Shown: piece by piece, positions 18,801-25,456 of the stretch | Position numbering within the stretch: the stretch's first letter is position 1 | How the letters are laid out: each line of letters opens with the position of its first letter | Origin: [Actinomadura] parvosata subsp. kistnae | GTDB lineage: Bacteria; Actinomycetota; Actinomycetes; Streptosporangiales; Streptosporangiaceae | Reading direction: 5' to 3' | NCBI RefSeq assembly: GCF_900323885.1 | Contig: NZ_OOHJ01000022.1 | Span: 806,001 to 870,000 of the forward strand | DNA: 64,000 bases | Translations under genes and position numbers: made by a program | The notes under the pieces: generated by a model | Database searches by the model: none | What the model was told of the DNA's origin: nothing | Seen by the model: only the letters and a program-made list of their open reading frames with translations

Positions 18801-19133
18801 CGAGTGGTCGGTGCTCACCTCGTAGGTGGTGTCTCGGGCCTGCAGCTCGGTGAACGTCCGGCCGTCGGTGACGGCGAACTGCAGGGTCTCGACGTTCGTG
18901 TTGTCGATCGTGGGCTCGTACACGTCGGACAGGACGCCGCCCGCCACCGTGTACCAGACCTTGGAGGCGCGCCCCGCCGCGGTGCCGACGCAGTCCTTGC
19001 GGGCCAGGCCGAAGTGCGACGGGACGCCGGGCCCGCCCGGCGCGGGGGTCCGGGCGAGCACCGGGTCTCGGGGGACGGTGATGAGCGCGACGACGACGAT
19101 CAGGGCCAGCGCGGATCGGCGGATCGCGTTCAT
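15873..19133 (-). CDS. Secreted glucodextranase-like glycoside hydrolase (GH15)
   Basis: This 1086-residue exported enzyme should release glucose from alpha-glucans such as dextran or starch. A Sec signal (LALIVVVALIT) is followed by the GH15-type N-terminal beta domain, beginning VPSHFGLARKDCVGTAAG and WYTVAGGVLSDVYEP. The (alpha/alpha)6 catalytic domain includes the first acidic region DQLDETAYPILMAY and the base region LIPEQAWENVALP. An Ig-like domain (LTVTAPADGTAVPGTSVAV) and a C-terminal domain resembling glucodextranase domain C (GTYAYPTAADFHDGAFDLRR, FAVVLAGQDGFSPDQAR) complete the order known from Arthrobacter glucodextranase. It is convergent with the cytochrome b gene. Whether dextran or starch is preferred cannot be told. 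Confidence 0.9.
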   Translation of the reverse strand: MNAIRRSALALIVVVALITVPRDPVLARTPAPGGPGVPSHFGLARKDCVGTAAGRASKVWYTVAGGVLSDVYEPTIDNTNVETLQFAVTDGRTFTELQARDTTYEVSTDHSGMTCTITSASRAGRYRLTTTYLTDPDRNAVVVRARLQPPTLRLYARLDASVNGNGGGGTPNGGPDSGVVDATTGAPVVWDDNTRTSAPARDYAVPTHLALRAERRLPQASVGYAGTPSDGAVQLDAARELTPYTEAPAGNVVATARLPIDARGEVTFALGFGRDRAAALRTADAAAARPFEVTRARYEAGWAAYDATLRRPPAALADFYRLSANVLKASEDKTFPGAVVASLASPWGQAIGAGELVGGEAVYFGSYREVFARDLYEAFTGFLAAGDLATARATARFLLERQQLPDGRLPRNSLLNGKLAPDSGGDQLDETAYPILMAYQSGLSGVWEDVRAAADFLVSHGPAFGVERWEEQSGYSPSTIAAEIAALVAAGELATGNGDQARARVYRATADHFARSIKAWTVTTTGPYAPRSFLRLSRTGDPDAAVSYNLGNGGPTEDQRRVVDAGFLELTRLGILPPDDPDVLASLPVVDRVIRRDTASGPGWYRYGSDTPGTEDGYGDCHEPDPTACAPSGKPWPTGNNGSGHVWPVLAGERAEQALQTGDQAGAARLLTAMRAMASGTGLIPEQAWENVALPASPYGTDPATASIGFRDGGPAGSASPLTWAQAQVVRLVLSLGSTRPVEQPDVVRRRYADPPQAAPLTVTAPADGTAVPGTSVAVTGTTVPGARVEVAATPIDTGAPTRVVSVRAGADGAFTASAPVAFGEVVLAVTATTSDGRRTGYARRTVVGDIVGATTVLDADDPEGDDDGPGTYAYPTAADFHDGAFDLRRFQVITDDSTVYLRAALRDLTPTFGNQMGAQLLDVYVRDPAATTTSTEAAFPQRNHRIAEQDGWSQRVEAQGFAAPVWVAADGTAKAGAVVRASGSTRTITIALPRAVFGTPGPGWRFAVVLAGQDGFSPDQARSFAATPQPYQFGVCAEGGTAPLCAVDPGTVPKALDVLVPPGRSQADVLNPLLGPVTVPAVQVP

Positions 19134-19234
19134 GCGGGGCTCCCCTCCCTACCCCGATGGGACGAGAGAAGACCAGCCTCGCGCGGCTGTCAACCCCGTG
19201 CCGCGGGAACGACGGCGATCCCTGCGACACCGTC

Positions 19235-19480
19235 GGCCTCGAGTCCAGCCGGGTCGTGCACCGGCCGCTGGGCGTCGTGCTCCCCGCCGGCCATCCCGCC
19301 GCCGAGCAGGACGTCGTCCGCCTGCGCACGCTCGACGGCTGCTCCCTCGTGATCTTCCCCAGGGAGATGGCGCCGCAGCTCTACGACCACGTGCTGGAGG
19401 CGTGCCGCGACAACGGCTTCCTGCCCAGCGCCATCCGGCACGCCCGCAACCCCCACTTCGTCCACGGGCTCGTGTGGCGG
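19235..19480 (+). pseudogene. LysR-family regulator remnant (ligand-domain fragment)
   Basis: About 80 codons encode a piece of a LysR substrate-binding domain: LGVVLPAGHPAAEQDVVRL, then GCSLVIFPREMAPQLYDHVL and NGFLPSAIRHARNPHF. There is no DNA-binding domain before it, and the fragment runs into unrelated sequence after VHGLVWRA. The surrounding 19134-19673 interval has no other gene. It looks like the leftover of a deleted regulator, perhaps once paired with the neighbouring glucodextranase-like gene. Confidence 0.7.
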
Positions 19481-19673
19481 GCCTGCGCTCGGTCGGCCAC
19501 GCCTGACATCCGTCGTCCAGAACGCGTTCCGGTGCGAACCAGGAGCAACCGCCAGGAGTCCAACCCTTTGGAACGATCCTGGCGCCCGTCCAGACGCCGG
19601 GATCACCACACGGGCCCCACCTGGGGCTCCGTACGGGGAGACGGCACCGGGGGCGGTGCTCACTGGGGGAACC

Positions 19674-20762
19674 ATGCACATCGGCGGGACGCCGCGCGGG
19701 CCCGGACGGCCGGCGCGGGACGGGGGCCGCGCGAGCGATCGCCGCGGTCACACTGACGGCGGCGCTCAGCGGGGCGGGCACGCTCGTCACCACGACGCAA
19801 GCCGCACGGGCCGCGGTCGTCGCGACCACGCCTGGGCGGCAGACGGGCACGCCTGCGCCGCAGACGGGCACGCCTACACCGCAGACGGGCACGCCTACAC
19901 CGCAGACGGGCACACCCGCGCCGCAGGCGGGCGCTCTTGCGCCGCAGGCGGGCACGCCCGCGCATCGGACCACCACCACGACCACCATCACGGCGCCGCG
20001 GACCACGGTGCCCTCGCCGCACGCCACACCGACGGCGCCGCCGGCAACCACCACCACATCGCCGCCGGCCACACCCACCGGGCCGCCGGCCACGCCGACG
20101 GCGACCGCCACCGCCGGGGCGCCTTAGCCGGGGTCGGCAGCACCGCGCCGGCCGACGCCGGCTCGGTCGACTGCCGCCGGGTCAAGTGCGTGGCGCTCAC
20201 CTTCGACGACGGTCCTGGCCCGTACACGAAGACCCTGCTGCGGACCCTCGCCGCCTACGACGCGCGCGCCACGTTCTTCGTCGTCGGGCAGAACGTCACC
20301 GCGTACCCGGGCATCGTGCGCCGGGCGCACGCGGCGGGGCACGAGATCGGCAACCACAGCTGGTCGCACCCCGACCTGTCGAGGTTGCCCGCCAAGGCGA
20401 TCCGCTCGCAGCTCGCCCGCACCGACCGGGCCGTCGAGGCGGCCACCGGGGTCAGGCCGGCGCTCGTCCGCCCGCCGTACGGCGCGTTCGACGCGAGCGT
20501 GCGGCGGCAGGCCAAGCGACCGCTGGTGTTGTGGAGCGTCGACACCCTCGACTGGCGATACCGCAACAGCGCCAGGGTGGCCCGCAAGGCGATCAAGTCG
20601 GTCCGTCCGGGCAGCGTCATCCTGTTCCACGACATCCACCCCACGACCGTGCGCGCCATCCCGAAGGTGCTGCGGACCCTGTCCAAGCGCGGCTACCGGT
20701 TCGTGACCGTCAGCCAGCTCTTCGGCGGCCGGCCGCCACGCCTCGTCTACAGCCGCGGCTGA
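19674..20762 (+). CDS. Secreted polysaccharide deacetylase (NodB domain) with frame-shifted signal/linker region
   Basis: The C-terminal 200 residues are a clear NodB carbohydrate esterase 4 domain: CVALTFDDGPG (metal Asp pair), HEIGNHSWSHPDLS (metal His pair), RPPYGAFD and ILFHDIHP. It would remove acetyl groups from peptidoglycan, chitin or xylan outside the cell. As read from the ATG at 19674 (GGGGGA upstream) the first 150 residues are an odd His/Asp/Gly-rich stretch. In the +1 frame the same DNA from about 19725 to 20125 encodes a signal peptide (AIAAVTLTAALSGAG) and a Pro/Thr linker of PQTGTPT repeats, ending at TAG. Two opposite single-base shifts, near 19720 and 20125, would repair the protein. 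Confidence 0.8.
   Translation: MHIGGTPRGPGRPARDGGRASDRRGHTDGGAQRGGHARHHDASRTGRGRRDHAWAADGHACAADGHAYTADGHAYTADGHTRAAGGRSCAAGGHARASDHHHDHHHGAADHGALAARHTDGAAGNHHHIAAGHTHRAAGHADGDRHRRGALAGVGSTAPADAGSVDCRRVKCVALTFDDGPGPYTKTLLRTLAAYDARATFFVVGQNVTAYPGIVRRAHAAGHEIGNHSWSHPDLSRLPAKAIRSQLARTDRAVEAATGVRPALVRPPYGAFDASVRRQAKRPLVLWSVDTLDWRYRNSARVARKAIKSVRPGSVILFHDIHPTTVRAIPKVLRTLSKRGYRFVTVSQLFGGRPPRLVYSRG
19840..19965. repeat. Six tandem 21-bp repeats in deacetylase linker
   Basis: Units start at 19840, 19861, 19882, 19903, 19924 and 19945, with core cagacgggcacgcct. In the +1 frame they encode PQTGTPA/T heptads typical of an extracellular linker. In the frame continuous with the deacetylase they encode ADGHAYT heptads. 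The unit length keeps any frame open. Confidence 0.9.
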
Positions 20763-20842
20763 CTGGCTCGCGAACTTCTCTCACATCCGGTGAACCGGGG
20801 CCCGGCGGCCGGCGTATCTGTCGGTGTGAGCGGTGATCGCGC

Positions 20843-21517
20843 ATGAACCCCGACCAGAAAGGATGCGGCACCGGCAGCAGGGACACCGCGCAGGCCGGGC
20901 GGCCCGGCCTGCGCGGGCTGCGGGCGGCGGTGTTCGCGGTCGTCTGCGTGCTCGCCGCCCTCGGGATGCACGTCCTGGCCGGCGGGCCGATCACCGGCCT
21001 GGGCACGGTGGTCGCGGCGACGGTCGCGACGGGTGCGGGCGCGTTCGCGCTGGCCCGCCGCAGACGATCCCTCGGTACGCTGCTCACCGCCTCCTTCGCC
21101 GCCCAGTACGGCATGCACCAGCTCTTCACCGCCGGCACCCTCGCCCCGCCCCACCACCACACCGCCCCTGGCGCCGACACCACCGCCCTCACCACCAGCC
21201 TCACCACCGGCCTCACCACCGGCCTCGCCGACCACCATGGCGGCGGCCTCTACAGCGGGATCGGCATGCTGCTGGCACACGTGCTGGTGGCGGCCGTGTC
21301 GGCGTGGTGGCTGGACTGCGGCGAGACCGCGCTGGCCGCGCTGCTGCGGCTCCTGGCCTGCTCGCTGCACGACCTGTGGGCCCTTCTGACCGCCCGCGCC
21401 ACCGCGCTCGCCGCCCTTCCTCTCCGGGCGCCGGCACCGGTGAGCGCGGGCACCACAGCCGTTCTCACCTCCCAGGTGCTCGCCTGGACCCTGTGCCGGC
21501 GAGGCCCACCCCGCTGA
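20843..21517 (+). CDS. His-rich membrane protein
   Basis: This 224-residue protein has about four or five membrane segments: AAVFAVVCVLAALGMHVLAG, GTVVAATVATGAGAFAL, a segment ending YGMHQLFTAG, GMLLAHVLVAAVSAWWL and LLRLLACSLHDLWALLTA. The extracytoplasmic loop carries PPHHHTAPG and ADHHGG, which could bind copper or another metal. I do not recognise a named family. The next gene on the same strand encodes a PepSY membrane protein, often found with copper or iron handling genes, but about 690 bp of repeat-rich DNA lies between them. The ATG at 20843 has no strong ribosome site. Confidence 0.7.
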   Translation: MNPDQKGCGTGSRDTAQAGRPGLRGLRAAVFAVVCVLAALGMHVLAGGPITGLGTVVAATVATGAGAFALARRRRSLGTLLTASFAAQYGMHQLFTAGTLAPPHHHTAPGADTTALTTSLTTGLTTGLADHHGGGLYSGIGMLLAHVLVAAVSAWWLDCGETALAALLRLLACSLHDLWALLTARATALAALPLRAPAPVSAGTTAVLTSQVLAWTLCRRGPPR

Positions 21518-21529
21518 CCAGCGGCCGGC

Positions 21530-21900
21530 GGCATCGTCCCCGACCTGCGAGGCGCCATCGCGACCTGCGAGGGGCATGGCCACCGCGACCCGCGAGCGGC
21601 ATCACTCCCGCGACCTGCGTCACCATCGCCACCCGCGAGCGGCATCGCAGCGCGCCCCGCGCGTCACGTCGCCCTCGCGACCCACGGGCGGCATGGCAGC
21701 GCGACCCGGAAGCCGCGTCGCCCTCGCCACCCGCGAGCGGCATCGTCCCCGCGAGGCGCGTCACCATCGCCACCCGCGAGCGACATGGCAGCGCGACCTG
21801 CGAGCCGCGTCACCACCGCCACTCGCGAGCGACATGGGCGACCTGCCAGCCGTGTCGCCCTCGCAGCCTGCGAGCGGCATGGCAGCGGCAGGTCGTGGCG
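21530..21900. repeat. Degenerate tandem array, unit 43-49 bp
   Basis: Units begin with ggcat or gacat at 21530, 21573, 21598, 21641, 21690, 21739, 21782, 21831 and 21876. Their lengths are 43, 25, 43, 49, 49, 43, 49 and 45 bp, followed by a partial copy. The shared body is cgcgacctgcgag and caccatcgccacccgcgagc. Most lengths are not multiples of three, so this is not a coding repeat. It fills most of the gap between the His-rich membrane gene and the PepSY gene. Confidence 0.88.
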
Positions 21901-22206
21901 ACCGTCTCCGGTTCGGCCGCGGCTCACGTGACGAGCCGGGTGCGGCACGAAGGTGCCCGCACCTCTCACGTACCTTGCCCTGCCTTGCTGCCTTGACCGC
22001 ACCTGCGTGAGCCCGGCGCCGGCGCACCCCAGTGCCTGCCTGCCCCGCACTCGTGCGACCACCTGACCGTGGTCTCCCCCGCACACCCCCGCATGCCCTC
22101 TCGCGACCGCGTGCGGAGGCTCCCGCGGCGGTGCGGAGGTCGGCCACGCACGCCACCCCAACCCCCTGACTTCATCCAACGCGCGCACTCCGGAACGGAG
22201 CCCCCC
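21901..22206. other. Intergenic region upstream of the PepSY gene
   Basis: No gene, terminator or repeat is evident here. It is C-rich on the plus strand near the PepSY start and should hold that gene's promoter, which I cannot pinpoint. Confidence 0.5.
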
Positions 22207-23712
22207 ATGACCTCGGTCGAAACGCGCCCGGAAACCCCCTTCACACCCCCGGCCAAATCCCCCGCCCCCTCCTCGTCCCAGCGTTACCGGGCCGTCTGGC
22301 GCTGGCACTTCTACGCCGGCCTCGTCGTCGCCCCCGTCCTGCTCGTCCTGGCCGTCACCGGCGCCATCTACCTGTTCAAGGAGCCTTTCGAGGAGTGGCG
22401 CTACCAGGACGTCCGCACCCTCGCCGAGCCCGTGCCCGCCGCCGCGGCGCGTCCGCTGTCGGAGCAGGTCGCCGCCGCCCAGCAGGCCCGGCCGGGCGCG
22501 CCCGTCATGTCCGTCATCCCGCCCACCGCGCCTGACCGCACCACCCGCGTCATCCTCCAGGGCGCCGACACGGGCCCCTTCGCGCAGGGCGTCTCCGTGT
22601 ACGTGGATCCGGGCACGGCGACGGTGGTCGGGCAGATCGACGACGGGGCCACGTTCATGCGCGTCGTCCGGACGATCCACGGCGAGCTCATGTCCGGCAC
22701 GGTCGGGGACCGGGTCGTGGAGACCGCCGCCTGCTGGGCGCTGATCCTCGTCGCCACCGGCTCCTACCTGTGGTGGAGCGGCCGGCGTACCCGCAGGAAG
22801 CCGGCCCGGGCGGGACGCGGCCGGCTGCGGCGGCTGCACATCCTGACGGGGCTGGGCGGCGGCACGGTGGTCGTGTTCCTCGTGCTGTCCGGCCTGCCGT
22901 GGTCGGGCGTGTGGGGTGACGGCCTGCAGCGCCTCCAGGAGCGTACGGGCTCGACCTACCCGAGCGCCGACGACTTCCCGCACACCTCGACCCCGCCCCT
23001 GTCCGGCGACCTGTCCGCCAACCCGGACGCCAAGGTGCCCTGGGCGGCCGAACGCCTTCCGGTACCGCCCTCCCAGGACGGGCCCTCGCAGAACGGGTCC
23101 TCGCAAGACGGGTCCTCGCAGGACGGGCATGCGGGGCACGGTAGCGCGCACGGCGTCCTGCAGCCCGGTGCCCTGCCGATCGAGGACGCCCTGGCCGCCG
23201 TCCGGCCCGCGATCCGGTCCTGCCCGCCGGCCGAGTGCGACCTCAAGGTCCTCCTGCCGGACGGGCCCCGAGGGGTCTACACGATCGTGACCGACCCGCG
23301 CCGCGACCCGTCGGCCGCGCAGACCCTCCACGTCGACCAGTACAGCGGCCGGGTGCTGGTCTCCTACGGCTGGGCGGAGTACGGCGTGCTGGCCAAGGCC
23401 GTCGAGCAGGGCGTCACGCTGCACGAGGGCCGCCGCTACGGCACCGCGAACCTGCTCGTGATGCTGGGCGCCTGCCTGACCATCATCACGCTGGTGGTGA
23501 CGGGCGCGTGGATGTGGTGGAAGCGCCGCCCGCGAGGCCGCGCCGGCGCCCCGGCCCGCAGCACGGACCGGCGCACCACGTACGGGGTGATCGCCGTGAT
23601 GGCGGTGCTGGGCCTGCTGTTCCCGCTGGCGGGGGTGACGATGGCGGCGGCGCTGCTGGCGGACCGGCTCCTGCTGCGGCGTGTCCCGGCGCTCGCCCGC
23701 CTCCTCGGCTGA
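22207..23712 (+). CDS. PepSY-associated membrane protein (PiuB/sulfite-reductase-flavoprotein-like family)
   Basis: This 501-residue inner-membrane protein has the usual order of the PepSY TM family. A first helix (HFYAGLVVAPVLLVLAVTGAIYLFK) is followed by a PepSY-like extracytoplasmic domain, then helices with RTIHGELMSG, ALILVATGSYLWWS and ILTGLGGGTVVVFLVLSGLPW. A second soluble region precedes the last helices, MLGACLTIITLVVTGAWMWW and the C-terminal pair. Members are linked to iron-siderophore or copper handling. Four 15-bp repeats (23071-23130) encode a Ser-Gln-Asp-Gly linker that leads into HAGHGSAHG, a possible metal-binding patch. The start is placed at 22207, with GGAG upstream. Confidence 0.87.
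   Translation: MTSVETRPETPFTPPAKSPAPSSSQRYRAVWRWHFYAGLVVAPVLLVLAVTGAIYLFKEPFEEWRYQDVRTLAEPVPAAAARPLSEQVAAAQQARPGAPVMSVIPPTAPDRTTRVILQGADTGPFAQGVSVYVDPGTATVVGQIDDGATFMRVVRTIHGELMSGTVGDRVVETAACWALILVATGSYLWWSGRRTRRKPARAGRGRLRRLHILTGLGGGTVVVFLVLSGLPWSGVWGDGLQRLQERTGSTYPSADDFPHTSTPPLSGDLSANPDAKVPWAAERLPVPPSQDGPSQNGSSQDGSSQDGHAGHGSAHGVLQPGALPIEDALAAVRPAIRSCPPAECDLKVLLPDGPRGVYTIVTDPRRDPSAAQTLHVDQYSGRVLVSYGWAEYGVLAKAVEQGVTLHEGRRYGTANLLVMLGACLTIITLVVTGAWMWWKRRPRGRAGAPARSTDRRTTYGVIAVMAVLGLLFPLAGVTMAAALLADRLLLRRVPALARLLG
23071..23130. repeat. Four tandem 15-bp repeats in PepSY gene
   Basis: Units at 23071, 23086, 23101 and 23116 have the consensus tcgcaggacgggtcc and encode SQDGS pentads. They keep the frame and lie in a predicted extracytoplasmic linker. 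Confidence 0.88.
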
Positions 23713-23740
23713 CCGCTCCCGCCGGGCGGCTCCTGAGCGA

Positions 23741-23778
23741 CCGAACGCCCCTCCGGTGCTTGCCTGAGGGGCGTTCGG
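23741..23778 (+). terminator. Hairpin terminator after PepSY gene
   Basis: The 12-bp arms ccgaacgcccct (23741-23752) and aggggcgttcgg (23767-23778) pair perfectly around a 14-base loop. There is no T-run, as is common in actinomycetes. Confidence 0.75.
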
Positions 23779-23822
23779 GGCTTCAGCTCGACGGACGTGA
23801 CCGGGTTTGTCGGCGCGAAGCT

Positions 23823-23853
23823 TGACCTTCACGTATACGTCAATCCTTAGCGT
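23823..23853 (+). promoter_or_regulatory. MerR-type promoter and operator for the oxidoreductase
   Basis: A -35 box TTGACC (23823-23828) and a -10 box TAGCGT (23848-23853) are separated by 19 bp. The perfect palindrome ACGTATACGT (23831-23840), flanked by TTc and cAA, sits between them. An over-long spacer with a central dyad is the hallmark of MerR-activated promoters, and a MerR gene lies downstream. The predicted start point coincides with the ATG at 23861, so the mRNA may be leaderless. Confidence 0.7.
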
Positions 23854-23860
23854 CGCTCCC

Positions 23861-24880
23861 ATGACCACGACCGCGACGAAGAACCGTGAGATCCGCCTGG
23901 CCGCCCGCCCCGACGGGCTGCCCGGCCTCGACTCCTTCCAGTTGGCCGAGACCGCCGTCCCCGACGTCGGCCCCGGCCAGGTGCTCATCCGCAACCTCTA
24001 CATGTCCGTGGACCCCGGCATGCTCATGCTGATCGGCGCCTACCCCGGCCTGCCCATGCCGGCGTACGAGGTCGGGGCCCCGCTGTACGGCGACGCGGTC
24101 GGCGAGGTGGTGCTGTCCCGCGACCCGTCCGTCCGGGAGGGCGCGACCGTGGTGCACCGGCTCGGCTGGCGGGAGTACGCGCTGGCCGAGGCGGGCGAGG
24201 TGCGCCAGGTGGATCCGGACGCGTACCCGTCGCCGTCGTTCCATCTCGGGTTCGGGCTCGTCGCCTACGCGGGGCTGACGGCGGTGGCGGGGCTGCGTAC
24301 GGGCGAGACCGTCTTCGTCTCCAGCGCGGCCGGCGCCACCGGCGGCATGGCGGGGCAGATCGCCCGGCTGCTGGGCGCCGGGCGGGTGGTGGGCAGCGCC
24401 GGCTCGCCGGAGAAGGTGGCCCGCCTCACCGGGGTGCTCGGTTTCGACGCGGCCTTCGACCACCACGACGCTCCGCTCGCCGAACGGCTGCGCGAGGCCG
24501 CGCCCGGCGGCGTGGACGTGTACTTCGACAACGTGGGAGGCGAGCAGTTGCGTGCCGCCCTTTAGGTCATGAACGTGCACGGCCGGGTCGCCCTCTGCGG
24601 CGCCCTGTCCCGGCAGAGCGCGGGCGGGAGCCCCGATGCCGGGCCGGTCGGCGATCCGCTGGCGCTGATCGGCAAGCGGATCACGTTGCGTGGCTTCCGG
24701 GTGTCCGACCATTTCGACCTCGCGCCCGAGTTCGGCCGGCGGTTGCGCGCGTGGCTGGCGGACGGTTCGATCGTGTACGACGAGACGGTGCTCGACGGGC
24801 TCGACAGCGCCCCCGCCGCCCTCCTCGGCCTGATCCGCGGCGCCTACACCGGGAAGGTCGTGGTGCGGCTGGCGCGTTGA
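23861..24880 (+). CDS. NADP-dependent MDR oxidoreductase (CurA/YfmJ-like), interrupted by in-frame TAG
   Basis: This is a zinc-independent medium-chain reductase related to curcumin/leukotriene B4 reductases, which reduce enone double bonds. The N-terminus shows PGQVLIRNLYMSVDPGM; the nucleotide-binding part shows VFVSSAAGATGGMAGQIARLLGA and DVYFDNVGGEQL. The frame meets TAG at 24563-24565, directly after EQLRAAL. It then continues without a shift into VMNVHGRVALCGALS, SDHFDLAPEF and GKVVVRLAR, ending at 24880 (340 codons). An acidic residue would normally stand at the TAG position. Either one base change truncates the enzyme before its C-terminal third, or this is a sequence error. It is followed by its probable MerR activator. 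Confidence 0.85.
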
Positions 24881-24934
24881 GCCGTCCGGATATACAAGCG
24901 ACCGGACGTACAAGCGAAGGGAACGACCCGCGAC

Positions 24935-25390
24935 ATGCTCATCGGCGAACTGGCCCGCGAGACCGGCACCACCCCTCGTGCCCTGCGCTTCTACGAGGAG
25001 CAGGGCCTGCTCACCTCCGAGCGCACGCCGGCCGGTTACCGCGTCTACGGGCCGGACGCGGCGCGCCGCGTGCGCAACATCCGCGACCTGCTGACGTCCG
25101 GCTTCACCGTCGAGGACGTGCAGTCGTTCCTGCCGCACCTGGACGGTGACCTGCCGCCGGTGATCTGCTACCACCCGAGTTGCGAGGCCGACTACGAGGT
25201 GGCCGAGCGGCGCCTGGCCGCCCTGGACGAGCGCATCGCCACCCTCACCCGGCTACGCGACCAGGTGGCCGCGCGCATGCCCTGGCTCGACCGCGCCCGC
25301 CGGCCGGCGGGCGAAAGGGCCGAGCCCCACGCCCACCGACCGGCGGACGACCGGGCCGAGGCCCACGCCCACCGACCGGCCGGCGCGTGA
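24935..25390 (+). CDS. MerR-family transcriptional regulator
   Basis: This 151-residue regulator starts with a standard MerR DNA-binding domain: MLIGELARETGTTPRALRFYEEQGLL then GYRVYGPDAARRVRNI. A dimer-forming helix follows (DYEVAERRLAALDERIATLTRLRDQV). A single CYHPSC pair sits just before that helix. The tail is a two-copy repeat of AxAHRPAxx rich in His, unusual for the family. It lies 54 bp after the oxidoreductase and probably activates it through the 19-bp-spacer promoter at 23823-23853. The inducer is unknown; electrophiles or xenobiotics are typical for such pairs. Confidence 0.9.
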   Translation: MLIGELARETGTTPRALRFYEEQGLLTSERTPAGYRVYGPDAARRVRNIRDLLTSGFTVEDVQSFLPHLDGDLPPVICYHPSCEADYEVAERRLAALDERIATLTRLRDQVAARMPWLDRARRPAGERAEPHAHRPADDRAEAHAHRPAGA

Positions 25391-25456
25391 GCGGACGCCC
25401 CGTACCCGCCGTTCAGCGGACGCGTGAGCCGGGGCCCGCGCGCGGCCCGAGGGCGG

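Noticed and set aside
16299..19352. A 1017-codon plus-strand frame opposite the glucodextranase-like gene
   Set aside because: It is a Gly/Arg/Val-rich antisense shadow with no domain; the minus strand carries a full GH15 enzyme.
19674..20120. His-rich N-terminal region of the deacetylase as a metal-binding domain
   Set aside because: The same DNA in the +1 frame gives a normal signal peptide and Pro/Thr linker, so the His-rich reading is better explained by frame errors.
21530..21900. CRISPR-like array
   Set aside because: Units are degenerate along their whole length with no unique spacers, and unit sizes vary; no cas gene is near.
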